This document shows positions 1-21,494 of a DNA stretch of 64,000 nucleotides, piece by piece; position 1 is the first letter of the stretch; each line of letters begins with the position of its first letter. This DNA is from Rhynchonema sp. JSB1_4 (lineage: Eukaryota > Nematoda > Chromadorea > Monhysterida > Xyalidae): the NCBI GenBank assembly GCA_030248065.1, contig JASAMV010000921.1, positions 1 through 64,000 of the forward strand. The letters are read 5' to 3'. The translations under genes and the position numbers were made by a program. Below the pieces are notes generated by a model. That model saw nothing but the letters and a program-made list of their open reading frames with translations. It did not search any database and was not told the DNA's origin.

Positions 1-63
1 GTGTTCTTTAGTTGTACCGTTTGTGACTTTGCCTATACCTATCTACATGTACATAAAACCAAC
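1..63 (+). repeat. Partial copy of LTR-like direct repeat
   Basis: This segment matches the 3' part of the two longer copies at 80-320 and 1499-1738 (the part around 219-281 and 1638-1700). It is cut by the window edge or by an earlier rearrangement, so three partial copies lie within 1.7 kb. Confidence 0.7.
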
Positions 64-79
64 TTTAACCCAAAAAAAA

Positions 80-320
80 TGTATCGCGCCTTATCTAATT
101 GTTTTGGTGTTTCCTTTCCCCGATTGGGGCTATTGTCTAGTTGCTTGACATTTCCTTTCCCCCGATTCGGACTTTTGTAAACATCCTGTACTGTACCTAT
201 ATAAGCTTGACATTTCTTGTGTTCTTTAGTTGTACCGTTGGTGACTTTGCCTATACCTATCTACATGTACATAAAACCAACCTCAACCAAACTCAGCGAG
301 ACGACTTTTGCTTTACCCAC
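80..320 (+). repeat. LTR-like direct repeat, copy 1
   Basis: About 240 bp is nearly identical and in the same orientation to 1499-1738. It contains CCTATATAAGC (TATA-box like), two CCCGATT-containing half repeats and a TTGACATTT motif repeated twice. A same-orientation repeat pair flanking about 1.2 kb, with a TATA box, looks like LTRs or the tandem repeats of a Penelope-like element. No reverse transcriptase is visible between the copies. Confidence 0.6.
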
Positions 321-1498
321 AAAGAAGTCCAATGCAACAGAACTCTTTTTTCAACAACTGGCATCCAGCCTGCGCGAGAGTCAAACTCGCAATTCGCCTA
401 TTGATCACATTAAGTCAGACTTCCCTCTTCCTTCGGCCAATCTGGCATCGTTCGCGTCACACGTTCGTCGCCGACTCGGTGATTTCGTCACTCCGGCAGT
501 TGGAGCAGTAGACGGCAGCAGCAAGTCCGGGCGAACCTCAACGTGCAATAAAGTGACAATTCGCTCATCGGAGCATCTCTGCAGCTATCGAGCTGCCTGT
601 CGTTCGAAGGTGGACCTCTGATTCGTCAACTCGTCTCGCTCACCAGCAACCTCGCATTCGGTCAACTCCTGGAGTTCGAACACTCGCTCCAGTCAAACTC
701 TGACTATCAAGGCATCGCGACTCGCACTCGGCCGATTCAACGCGTCTCATTCAAATCGCAATCACTCAATCATCGCAATCGGTTTGCCACACGCAGAGCC
801 AATTTTTCGGGTCTGCCGAAGAAGCAGCCGAATCCTCAAGTCGCCGTGCAAGGCGCATGAAGTCCCCAGCAGAGGGCAAAAGTCGCTGTGGAGGCGCAAT
901 TTGGACAGCCTCATTCCCAGGGGCCGAGAGCGAACTAAAATTTAGACGGTGAGACTCATAAATGGCGCAATATGTGGCCGGTATGTAGTCTATAGCACAA
1001 GCGAATTTTAGGATTGGAGGTGTTTGATTGTTCTTCTTGAGCCTAGAAACCTCAAGTTAAGATTTTTTGATTCGCGTTAGAATACGGAGTGCCATAGCCT
1101 TTGTCTTGAGTTCTAGATACACCTTTAAGTAGGGAGTATTGGAGGATGTATGGCCAACGCTGCGCCGAGCTTCGCTCGAGCTGCGCTGATGTTTCAACTC
1201 TGCCGAGCTTCGCTTGTGCAGCTATGATGCGCTGAGCTTAGCTCATGCTGCCACGTGTCCATGTGTACATAAGGATAGACAACATCGACATTTGAACCTT
1301 ACCTAACATACTCTCTTTTTCACATATTCTTACTTTCTTTCTGGTGGGAGTGTTCAAAATGTCGGTATTGGAAATGGTATGCATTCCACTTTTCTAAATG
1401 TAGGAGTGTTGGGAATTCTGTCATTAGTAATTCCCAAGCAGACTTTGTTCCCCTTGTGCCAATATTTTGGGGGCATATTTATGTGCGGCGCGCCACTT
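321..1498 (+). other. Interior between LTR-like repeats, no conserved gene
   Basis: It contains an open frame on the plus strand (217-621) that begins inside the repeat and continues into unique Ser/Arg-rich sequence; no domain is recognised. At 1150-1250 GCCGAGCTTCGCT-type motifs are repeated imperfectly. No polymerase, integrase or protease motif was seen. Confidence 0.4.
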
Positions 1499-1738
1499 TG
1501 TATCGCGCCTTATCTAATTGTTTTGGTGTTTCCTTTCCCCGATTGGGGCTATTGTCTAATTGCTTGACATTTCCTTTCCCCCGATTTGGGCTTTTGTAAA
1601 CATCCTGTACTGTACCTATATAAGCTTGACATTTCTTGTGTTCTTTAGTTGTACCGTTTGTGACTTTGCCTATACCTATCTACATGTACATAAAACCAAC
1701 CTCAACCAAACTCAACGAGACGACCTTTGCTTTACCGG
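1499..1738 (+). repeat. LTR-like direct repeat, copy 2
   Basis: This is the second copy of the 80-320 repeat, with the same TATA-like box near 1617-1627. Copy 1 is followed by CACAAAGAAGTCC, whereas copy 2 diverges after CTTTACC. The CACAAAGAAGTCC segment reappears at 1958-1995, so CTTTACC marks a junction of a rearranged or nested element. Confidence 0.6.
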
Positions 1739-1784
1739 TTGTGAGACATCGTCGCTCTTTGTCACATGGTCGCGCGTTATGTGA

Positions 1785-2018
1785 ATTACAACATATCCGG
1801 CTGTTAGGGAAAGCTGGAAGCCTGAGCCTAAGCCTAGGCCGAAGCGTAGGCCTAAGCCTAAGTCTAAGCCCAATCACAAGCCTGAGCCTAAACCCGAGCT
1901 AGTTGAAAATACGCGCGACCAAGTCAAAACGCGCGACGATGTCCCCGGACCTGCTTTACCCACAAAGAAGTCCAATGCAACAGAACTCCTTTTTAAACAC
2001 ACACGTCGTGTAATGTTC
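1785..2018 (+). pseudogene. Lys-Pro-rich coding-like fragment sharing a segment with 311-352
   Basis: One plus-strand frame reads as an imperfect Lys-Pro/Arg-Pro dipeptide array at 1818-1893, followed by a short segment also encoded, in frame, at 311-352. The hexamer period of the DNA (GCCTAA-like) comes from the Lys-Pro codons. There is no start codon and the frame stops at about 2018. It may be the remnant of a basic structural protein or core-like protein of the neighbouring virus-like element; that is inference. Confidence 0.35.
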
Positions 2019-2622
2019 ATCTGATTCGTTCTTGAACGTCCAAACAACTTTTTTCGCTCGGCGTACGCTGGGTTGTCGTCATCTTTCAACGTGTCGAACT
2101 TGTTGGGATCGACCAAGAACTTCATGCCCGGCTCGTTCAGCCCTTCCAGTTCTTGAGCGCTGGTCAGTACGGCAGTGTTAATCCAGCTTTTGTACGCATG
2201 CAAACCGGCACGTTTGGTCAGGAGCATGTTGTTGGCTCGGACCTCAATTTTCATGATTTTTATTAGTTGGCAAAACTGGAGCTTAACCGTCCGCATACCT
2301 CAATGTCTGACCACATGGCTGGCCCAAAGTTTGAGCATGGCGCGACCTCTGCCTTGTCGTCAAGCGGAGTGGAATCGCCAATGACGATTTTCACAGAAAT
2401 CTCCAGATAAAACTGTGGTCCAGTGAACAGAGTAGAACTGGCACTGATTTCGAATACGATCGCTGAATTGGCCGAGTACTGGCTAACGGGAAGCACGTAC
2501 TGAGGGTACTGATTGACAACTGCTGCTTGAACTGCTTCACGTGAGAACGAGTTCAGTTCCGCCACAGGCTGCGTGACAGCCGGTTCTTCCTGGACACCCT
2601 TGGTGCGTTTCTTTGGAGGCAT
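1999..2622 (-). pseudogene. Broken capsid-like gene of Maverick/Polinton-adintovirus type
   Basis: Two overlapping minus-strand frames (2622-2263, then 2296 to about 1999) carry the beginning and continuation of a protein. Its pattern is a beta-rich N-terminus, a 'fixed point - asparagine-phenylalanine-glycine - aspartate-isoleucine-valine' strand, then a Tyr-containing helix. This resembles the jelly-roll proteins labelled F54H12.2-like in invertebrate genomes, which belong to Polinton/adintovirus-type elements. The reading frame shifts near 2263-2300, and the 3' end is lost where the LTR-like/KP-rich sequence starts (about 1999). It starts at a good ATG at 2620-2622. The family call is from memory of the pattern; the gene is an inactive fragment. 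Confidence 0.5.
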
Positions 2623-2669
2623 TGTTATACCAGGGGATTGTCGATGGCGACTCGTTCTTGATACTTTGA

Positions 2670-2897
2670 TTATTTTGGCTTTGGTTTCGGCTTTGGCTTT
2701 GCTTTCTTCTTGTTGCCTTTTGGTTTTGTAAACTGAATTGTCTCGTAGTTTCGAAAATTGCCAGCGATTGCACGAGAATATCCCAAATCAACGGGATTAG
2801 TCAACGGGGCTGCGTTTGCTTGATCAATTTGCGCGGAGAGCGCTTTTTCAACTTGCTTGGTGAATTTACGTTGAACAGACGATTTCGAACTATCCAT
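2670..2897 (-). CDS. Small basic ORF upstream of capsid-like fragment
   Basis: A 75-codon intact frame on the same strand lies about 50 nt upstream of the capsid-like fragment. The protein starts MDSSKSS, is Gln/Ala-rich in the middle and ends in alternating Lys-Pro residues. Size, basic tail and position suggest a small structural or DNA-binding protein of the same virus-like element, but the family is not recognised. A chance ORF is possible. Confidence 0.35.
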   Translation of the reverse strand: MDSSKSSVQRKFTKQVEKALSAQIDQANAAPLTNPVDLGYSRAIAGNFRNYETIQFTKPKGNKKKAKPKPKPKPK

Positions 2898-3814
2898 ATT
2901 CGTTGTTTATTACAAGGGCAAAGTCAGATTCTGTCGACATTGTAGCATCAAGATACAGGCAAAGCGACCAGACGCATCCAGAGAAAATGTTGCGAAATCT
3001 GAATTGAGTAAAACCATTTCAATATGGTGCAATCTGTTTACATAGAGTGGCACTTTAAAGGATGGTTGAATTCTACCTGAATCCTTGCTTCCTTTTTCAC
3101 TAAATCACTGTCAACTGGCACAACACGAACAATGGGGCGATAATTAGAAACGACAGTGGATGAGGCTGTGACGCCCGGCATGAGAACAAACAATTCATGA
3201 AACTCAAGAGCAGATCAGCTGGATAGCTTGCATATGTAAATCCTTTCTCAAAGCTTACGTCCCTGGGTGCGAACAATCAAGCAGAATCACCATGTCAATC
3301 AACATCGCTCAACTGGAGTCGATGAAAGACCACCCGTTTCACCATGCGACAATATTTTTTCGCATTGCTTTTCTCTTTCGGCACTGCTTTTTTCGCATGC
3401 TTTTACGCCGCGCTGCTGCTTCACGTCGCTTCCGTCACACAAGCTGATCGCATACATCCACCCAATGGACTTAAAACTTTCTTCCACATAACAAAATTTT
3501 GCAGAGGCTGAAATAAAAGTCGTCAAAAACATTCTGCTTCCGAGACAAGTTCTTCAAAGCAGTCACTTCGAGGAGGTATTTTCCGAAACAAAACACGATT
3601 GTGTCACACGCTTCAGCGAAAACACGCACTAACGTCCGCAAGATAAGCACACAATAACCTTGGTTTCAAACATGTTTGTAAGTGGGCACCAGTTTCAAAC
3701 ACCTGGGTGCGACGTGGCTGTGACGAGCAAAGCCAGCACGTTACTTGGCGACCGGACCAATTGTGTACACAGCGAAGTTACAATGCGAACCAGGTCGAAA
3801 TAATCAGGGCTAAA
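2898..3814. other. Region between virus-like fragment and sulfotransferase
   Basis: No coding sequence is supported here. Short ORFs at 3267-3532 overlap on both strands and show no domain. The last few hundred bases are expected to hold the promoter and 5' UTR of the plus-strand sulfotransferase gene; no TATA box stands out. Confidence 0.3.
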
Positions 3815-6406
3815 ATGGCCATACGCAACCGTTTAGCACCCGTGCTTTGTGCTGTCGCCATAATCTGTGTTTATGAGTGGCTGTTTGGCCATAGAAATTC
3901 AACATCGAATTACAATTATTGCATTCATCAATCTGAGACGGTAACTCTGACTGAACAAGAGCCAAATGATGATAAAGTCGTACAGATTTCGACCAAATAC
4001 CCTGATCGAGCAAACGGGATTGTTTACCGTCCTCCCCGTTTCATTTATCACGCGCTGCACAAAACGGGCAGCGAAGCCACACGATTTCAGTTGTATAAAT
4101 TCTGCGGTGTTAATCAAATTGATTGTTTGATCTTCGGGTTGGTTTTGATCACAATTAATCCATTGTCGAAATGTCTTTTAAGTGAACATGTATATAAAGT
4201 CGACTACTTCAGGCAATGCTACTTAACGGGTCGCACCACAATCCAGTGCTTCTTTCGTGCGTCATTCGAACACAATCGCACGCAATTGGGCGTCGAATAC
4301 GGCACTTTCACCGGTGTGCGCATGAAACATTGCTGTCCGCTGGCATTCAACAAGAAATGGCATGGTATAAAAATATCAATCGTATTTTTTGTGTTTTGTC
4401 CGTAGCATATTTTGTAATCGGAATCGATCGTTCAAAAGATTCACCACCAATAGGCTCACTATGGAAACAGATCGTACGATAATCGTCTGTAGGCAGACTT
4501 ACCAATCTCACCAATTTTGACCACTGTAAAAAATGCGAGCTTCAGGCGTCGTCGACCACCTGACCATGTCCGATGCGGATAATCAGCGATTCATGAGTGA
4601 TCAATTCGGTGATCCAGCTGATCGATCGGTTGTGCGATTCACAATCGTCAGAGAGCCACTCGCACAATTCATGTCCTACTACGAATATATGACCGGAATA
4701 TTCTATCTGTGGAATCAGGAGGAGCGCGATCTCATGTGAGTCGAACTAAACCAATATCAAACTTGGTGATCTGGTCAGGCCCGATAGGATCCACCGGCGT
4801 CACTTGACTTTTTTATGTTATGTAACTCGACATTGAGACTAACTGGTGCTGTTTTGACCGGTGTAAAAGCTGTTTTGTTACAGCTCTGGTCTGGAAACAA
4901 TATCGAACGTTCGGTTACCAGTAGAAATAGAAGCAGGCAATTTCTTTAACCGATAGACATGATAACAAGTGCAAGGCCACTGTACTATACTGCGGTTTGT
5001 TGGTTACTTTTAGGCATATGTAGCTCCGTTAAGAAGTCCTGAACAAAATGGCCACCAAGAAAGAGCCAGGCGGTTCACCCGACAAATACACACAATTGTC
5101 TTGAACAACTTCCAGACAGAAACTGTCCAAAACGGATCGTGCCAAGCTGTTACGACCCAATCAAGGCTTGAGTCGACTGCCCCCGGTGGACAAATTGATA
5201 GGGAAATTCTACGAAATCGCCACCAACGCAATCAAAGGGCCACCGACTGAGCGTGAATGGAGATTGTACAACATTTTGACGAACTCACAATCGAAGGAAT
5301 TAGGCTGGGTGCAGGCGGGCTTGAATGCGAGTCATGATGAGGTGGGTATATATCCCCAGCTGTATTTGGTTGAAGTTTTGTTTTCTGAGTTTTCGAATTT
5401 CTGTTTTCGAGCGCTTGCTGTATTATGCAACTCAGATGCGTACCACTAATTGACTGATGAAATCTTAACGATTTCTTATCAGCTACAGTTGAAACATTTC
5501 ATGATCAAACAGAACGAACTGTGAGTATACATGGGAGAACTCTTTCCAAAGATACGAAACCAACGAAATGTTCATTCGCAAACCGCATACACATTTTGGT
5601 TTCACTAACTGAGTGACTTTGGCTTCAACTCACTTGGTCATCTGGTGCATCAGCACTGCCGACGACCTGAGTCCCAACGCCCGCCTCAAAACGGGCCAGT
5701 CGAAAACACGCTGCGTGTGCGTAGCAACACGCAACCCCACTAACCAAACGAACACCAGTGGGTATGCACCCATAAAGTTTCTTGCTCATCCAGGTGCTAA
5801 AGTACCTGTCTGCGCTGCATGCGGTGGGGGTGACGGACAAAATGGACATCACCTGGCGCTTGTTCAAGAGGGCGTTGGGCTTGGCGCCGAATGATGGCAC
5901 GATATTCAATATGGAACGAACGGTTTAATTGTTTTTTTGATATTTTTTTTGTTTTCAGAGCCCCAAAGGTGTAGGTAGCTGGCAGTCCCAGAATCCGGTT
6001 GGTATATTTATCGACGTTTTTCATTATGTTACCATACATAAATGATCCAAGCTGGTCCGTTTGAGAAGACTGCTAAACCCATTCTGATGTATTCACACTG
6101 TTACGATGCCGTGGGCATCACTTGTGTGTGATTTCAGATTTACACCCAACACAAAATGACGCAAAAATATTTCAAACCCAGGTGCACCCGAAATCCAATT
6201 CTAAAGTCTACCGAATGAAGCCCAAGACCAAAGAGCAACTGCGCTACATCCAACGTTACGATATCGCGCTGTATGAACGAGCCAAAGACATGTTTATCAA
6301 GAAATGTGTTGCAGAAAAATTGGCTACCAATACGGCTTGCACTTCCGGCTTGACAGCTGGAACGGACATAACGGCTATGCTGCGGCCGATCACCAAAAAT
6401 AAATAA
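3815..6406 (+). CDS. Galactose-3-O-sulfotransferase-like Golgi enzyme
   Basis: Eight exons: 3815-4106, 4200-4364, 4546-4735, 5116-5341, 5483-5520, 5778-5922, 5959-5968, 6138-6406. They total 1335 nt, 444 aa, and all phases fit. Residues about 7-25 form a single N-terminal hydrophobic anchor, typical of type II Golgi enzymes. The PAPS-binding loops are visible: HALHKTGSEAT (5'-phosphosulfate loop, about residue 82) and TIVREPLAQFMSYYEY (3'-phosphate loop, about 186). After these comes the WRLYNILTNSQ...LGW segment, equivalent to the N-x-L-x-x-D-x-G block of Gal3ST proteins. A VTDKMDITWRLFKRALGL helix follows, matching their 'YFDESLVLLRRLL' block. The family transfers sulfate from PAPS to galactose on glycolipids or glycoproteins in the Golgi. 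Exons 5 (38 nt) and 7 (10 nt) are microexons. Exon 2 and exon 6 acceptors (TAAAG) are chosen because they keep frame. Heparan 2-O-sulfotransferase is a less likely alternative. Confidence 0.65.
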
Positions 6407-6407
6407 A
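6398..6407 (+). terminator. Overlapping poly(A) signals AATAAA at the stop codon
   Basis: AATAAATAAA overlaps the TAA stop (6404-6406) of the sulfotransferase gene, and another AATAAA lies near 6565. Either could direct 3'-end formation; the first would leave almost no 3' UTR. Confidence 0.45.
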
Positions 6408-6410
6408 TTC

Positions 6411-7140
6411 GGCTAAAATTCCGTTTTTGCTTTTTTGTGTCATCCACTACTCATAGAACTTGTTGTTGCCCATCAAAATGAACAAAATCGGCAAACAGAA
6501 GCAAATCAAAGATGTCATGCCATGAAGGGAGCAGCATATTTTATTCGAATATCGATTAAAAAATAATAAAATATGCATTTTTGTTCAGTACACATTTCGA
6601 TAGCACAAAACAACGGAACGCCTATACGCAGATGAGCAACAAAAACGTCGCAGAAACGTTCAAATATTTTTAACAAAAAAATGGAATTTTCATTCTCAGA
6701 CTAGCAAGTTGTAGCGACACATTGGATAATTCTTATGAATAAAAATACTAAAAATTATGTGCTCAGTTAAACGAAAGATAACACAGAATTATCGACTGGC
6801 TTGAATACGCTGTCATAACTTTTCATGAAATTAAAAACAACATAGTTAAAGTTCCGTTTAAAATTGCGCTGGTTGCCAAATATAGGATTTGTCGATGCAG
6901 ACGTTAAAACAACTTAGATTGCAGTTTACCGACACTCTGTTAGCCGGAAAAAATTCGCTTTGGTCAAAGTGAAATGTGAAATTCGGTAAAGGGAAGGTCT
7001 TTGGGGTTTAAAATGCTGTTACTGAGTAGAATGTTTGAATTTGGAATGCATGAGGAATGAGACCAGGGCAAGGAAAACATCATAGTTATCAGTCAGGATA
7101 GAAATCTAAAACAAAATTTAAAAAATGGAGTCTTGCAAAA
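6411..7140. other. AT-rich intergenic DNA between convergent genes
   Basis: No ORF of note and no repeat with matched ends was seen. It lies between the 3' end of the sulfotransferase gene and an inverted-repeat element, and downstream of the convergent SAD kinase gene. Confidence 0.4.
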
Positions 7141-7145
7141 AAATA

Positions 7146-7717
7146 CAATGGGTGGAATTCAGAAAACAAAGTCAAGCTCACCGTCAAGCTCAACGTCAAA
7201 GTTCAAAGTCAGATGTTTCGGCGTCACGCTGGCTCGTGCAGCTGACGCAATTTTCTAAACGAAGGGTCAACTTTGACGCATTATTGTGCAAGACTGGATG
7301 CTTATCTAGCCAAAATATTATTATAGGGATGTAACAGAAGCGTTTCGTGAGAGTATTTCTGAGTTTCATGAATTTCTGAAAAGAGGCAAAGAAATGAACA
7401 GACGATCACCAACGGAGGTGCAAAAACTTTTGACTGCGGTCAATGATCGCCACATTATTTCAATACCATTAGTCAGAAATTATCATAACTCAGAAATAAA
7501 CTTCTGAAACGCTTGTGCTACGTCCTTAAAATAACAGTATCCCGAGAAACGCATCCAATCATGCACTATAATGCGTCAAAGTTTGGCCCTTCGTTTAGAA
7601 AATTGCGTCAGCTGCACGAGCCAGCGTGACGCCGAAACATCTGACTTTAAACTTTGACGTTGAGCTTGACGGTGAGCTTGACTTTGTTATTTGTGAACAA
7701 ATTCCAGCCAATGTATA
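7146..7717. repeat. Long inverted repeat (MITE-like hairpin)
   Basis: The arms 7146-7380 and 7470-7717 are reverse complements with small differences. They share GTCAAGCTCACCGTCAAGCT with its complement, a CACGCTGGCTCGTGCAGCTG block and GAAGCGTTTC with its complement. About 90 nt separates the arms. No coding capacity. It sits between the convergent 3' ends of the sulfotransferase and SAD kinase genes. Confidence 0.8.
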
Positions 7718-8051
7718 GCGAGCCGTAAATTCACAATAGGACACGGCTCTAGGACAATTCACAACATGGCTATGGTACACAAATATATAAAGTATCACAA
7801 TGCTCAATGTGCTGTTTTGTGCGTGTAGAAAACGCGTCGAACGCGAAGAAAAGATTGCAGTAATATTGCTGAGGATAAAAATCATTGAATACCACAAAAT
7901 GATAAATTGTCTTAGCTTCCACGAAATTTTGTAAACATGAAAGAGACTTGGAAATAAAAAATGAAAAAAACAATAGCGGTAGGCAGAGCAGGTCCGTATT
8001 TAGGAAACAATCGCACGGCATGTACTACACTAGGTAAGTGCAGTTCATGTT

Positions 8052-18672
<10,621 letters not shown>

Positions 18673-19960
18673 AACACTGTGGTGATGGCGTCAACCCAGC
18701 ATGCTGATGTTTCAACGGGATGATCGTAATATATTGTTGTTGTTGCTGGCTGGATGGCCACGACATGCAGACACACCCGCACAAAGTGATTATGGTGTGG
18801 TTTTGTTCGTTTTAGTGTTTTCCTTTTGAGCGGGAATCTGCTTGCTTTTTGTCGAATGAGCAAAAACGAAAATCACATTTCCAGTGGCGTGGCGCTCGGT
18901 GCTCTGCGCTACTCACAAAGACCGCTCACAGTCGGGATAACAAGAACAACGGACAAAAAGTTTCAACCGGAACTATTATACTGCGGCTGGAGGGAAACGT
19001 GTGTGTGTGCTCCGACGAGCTTGTGACGTTTTGACACGCACGCACACGCAAAGGCGCAATCGCGGGCACTCACAAACAAGTTCTTCTTCCAAGTCTTGGA
19101 GCTAGAAGATGGTCTCTTTTTTCTGCTGCTGCGTTGTCTTTTTGTCTTTTGCTGCTCAAGTTGATATTGTTTCGTTTATGATGCCATCTCCCTCCCGGCA
19201 TCGGGCTAGTGTGTGCGCAGCATGGACACAAATCTGTGCCTGACTGTTGTGTGGGGCTGAAAATAATGTATTTTTGTCAAACACGAATGTTCAGAAAAAT
19301 AATGTGTAGAACATTGCCAAAAACAAGCTCAGAAACTCAGTGGCAGCAGGTCGGGATAGTGGAATGAGTGTTCACTTCAGCGCATTACTTCCACACCATT
19401 AGCGCACAACAGAACAGATTACAAGCGCGCAACATAACGGTTGAGACCGCCACGATGGTGCCAGATACGCATAAACAAGCGAGAGCAAACCAAAAACAGC
19501 CTTTGGCCTATGGTTACACCCGTCGTTCATGACTGAGTCGCGCCTCTAACTTTGCTGGAACTCTAACTTTGGGCTTGGCTGGCTATAGCTGAGTGGTACG
19601 TGCATCTATCCTGTCCTACTGGCCACAGAGACTGCATGCATGCACGCACTTTTGTGTCGGTGTGAGTCTGCGAAACTACCAAATAACAACATGAAAACTT
19701 TTGCGCTCTCGCTCCTTCAGAGACCCGTAAAAGCAGCCATGTACCGCCGCCGCAGAGGCCCGCGCGCGCAAGGCCAGCTTGCAACGCGCGCGCGCAGCTG
19801 AATACGAAAATATACACAAGCACACACTTGTGTAGGTATGTAAGCTACATCTGTACCATAGATGTGCATGTGCAGCTATAGGGTAGACATTGTCACAAAC
19901 GAGTGTGTAGGCTTCCTGAGTTCGCTTGCTAGCAGCTTTCCAGCATGCAGCACTAGGTAG
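18673..19960. other. Upstream region of SAD kinase
   Basis: The presumed promoter and 5' UTR are here. TGATGTTTCA occurs at 18704-18713, just upstream of the start codon. No other coding sequence is supported; small ORFs at 18826-19034 and 19563-19823 lack domains. Confidence 0.3.
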
Positions 19961-20150
19961 GCCGCCCTCAGACAAACGCGAAAAGCGAAAAGCAAAACGT
20001 TTTTCAGCGTAGTCATCATCCACAGCGCACGCCAAACAGCCTCTGAAACATTTTGTTTGAGCATCACTGTGGTTTAGGCCCGTGGTTAAGGAGTTGCTGT
20101 TGTGCTGAACTTTTCGCATTTCGCTTTTCGCGTTTGTCTGAGTGCGGCCG
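19961..20150. repeat. Inverted repeat, CAGACAAACGCGAAAAGCG arms
   Basis: The arms 19961-20005 and 20107-20150 are complementary (GCCGCCCTCAGACAAACGCG and CGCGTTTGTCTGAGTGCGGC). About 100 nt of unique DNA lies between them. Non-coding MITE-like element; overlapping ORFs on both strands here are by-products of the symmetry. Confidence 0.65.
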
Positions 20151-21130
20151 TACCGATACATCCATATACACCACTGCTGTGTGACGGGGCCTGTGGAGAG
20201 AACGGGGACACAGAGACTCAGACACCAACTAAACGAGCGAGCCAGCCAGCCATTCTGTACAAAACTAGAACTCACTCAAGGCAACACACGCACTCTCATG
20301 CTGCAGGCTGCCTGCGTCCTGCACGTAAAGCCATGCATGTGCATGTAAACCATGTGAGCCACAGCGGCTAGTTGCTAATCAATACTCCGTAGGAGCGCTT
20401 ATTTTGGTCGTCTGTGAGCCTGCGCTTGCACCATACATGGTCATTTGCATGGGTGCCATCCATATGCTTCGTGTTTGGTGCAGGGTACCCGCCAATTGTC
20501 CATGTATGGTCTTAACAACAGTACTAGCGCGCTATCAGTCCCACCATGGCTGGGCTGGCTGGCGGCTGCAACGCGCTTGCAGCCGGGTATTACGTTATGG
20601 GCCAGCTTGCTTCAAGAGGGACTCTGCTGGACTTGACATATGTGAATTGCATGTGCAGCATTCGGGTGCACATATCTTACAATTAACTCTGGTCTCAGCA
20701 TCATAGATGCACATTCGGTTGGTACACCATAGAGAGTGGGGGGACCGTGGGGCTGCTTCCTTTGAGCACTTGACGATCCATGAAAGGTTGTTAACAGAGC
20801 CGTCTTTAATGCACCGCCGCGCTCCATGTGCTTGCTGATGTCATAAAACCATTTGATTTATGTACTTAAACTATCACCCGACCAATATACCCACTAAGAT
20901 GGATCTCTCGTATAAATGGAAATTTTGACAGAAATATGCTACTATCAGTTCGAGTATCATGAGCTTGGAAAAAACGGCGAGAGCTTGCGATTCAAATTGC
21001 AAACAGCAAATCGTCACAGAAAAAGAGTTTTAATAATAGCATTTATTAAAGGATATTAGGTTTCATGTTCACTGTCTTATTTTTTGAGTCATTTTCACCA
21101 GAAGCTGTAGGTCGCAAGTATGTAGGTACT
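20151..21130. other. Intergenic DNA
   Basis: Between the SAD start and the FRMPD-family stop. No coding, RNA or well-bounded repeat was recognised; a GGCTGCAACGCGCTTGCAGCC stem occurs near 20565. Confidence 0.3.
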
Positions 21131-21494
21131 GTATAGTCCAGCCACGAGCTCATGAGACGACTTATTTTGAAGTTGACTTGAACGGATCCAATAATGTTCC
21201 GGTTCCACGTATTTCGGAAATGAAAGAAAGAGAAATGCATGTATTTTTTGAAAACATGCTCTCCACCTCGGTGCGTAAATTCCCTTTTGACTCCCAAAAC
21301 ATTTGTATGTTGAACGATGTTGCTGTTCGCGTAAGCACGCAACAAATTGAGGTCAGCCAGCTGGCACTTGTCATCATGTCTCTCGGCCCAATCTCTTTCT
21401 TTTGTTTGCGAAAACCCGTGTAACCGGTGCATTTTTGAATCTGGCCAAGCAAGCTTTAAATGAGTCGTCTCATGAGCACGTGGCTGGACTATAC
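21131..21494. mobile_element. TATAGTCC-ended MITE, copy 1
   Basis: The ends read TATAGTCCAGCCACGAGCTC and its complement, with matching GTCTCATGAG blocks inside both arms. TA duplicates at the borders. Related elements lie at 50758-50943, 56482-56812 and 62583-62810. The interior is not shared beyond GAAAGAGAAA-type stretches, and there is no transposase. Confidence 0.75.

Noticed and set aside
1818..1893. TTAGGC-like interstitial telomere repeat (GCCTAA hexamers)
   Set aside because: The hexamer period coincides with Lys-Pro codons in an open frame and the units are too varied; a low-complexity coding remnant explains it better.
3815..6406. Heparan sulfate 2-O-sulfotransferase assignment
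   Set aside because: The spacing after the 3'-phosphate loop and the later N-x-L and LLRRLL-like blocks fit the Gal3ST family better; some doubt remains.
19676..20275. 199-codon minus-strand ORF
   Set aside because: It spans an inverted repeat and low-complexity CGCGCG sequence, with no recognisable domain.
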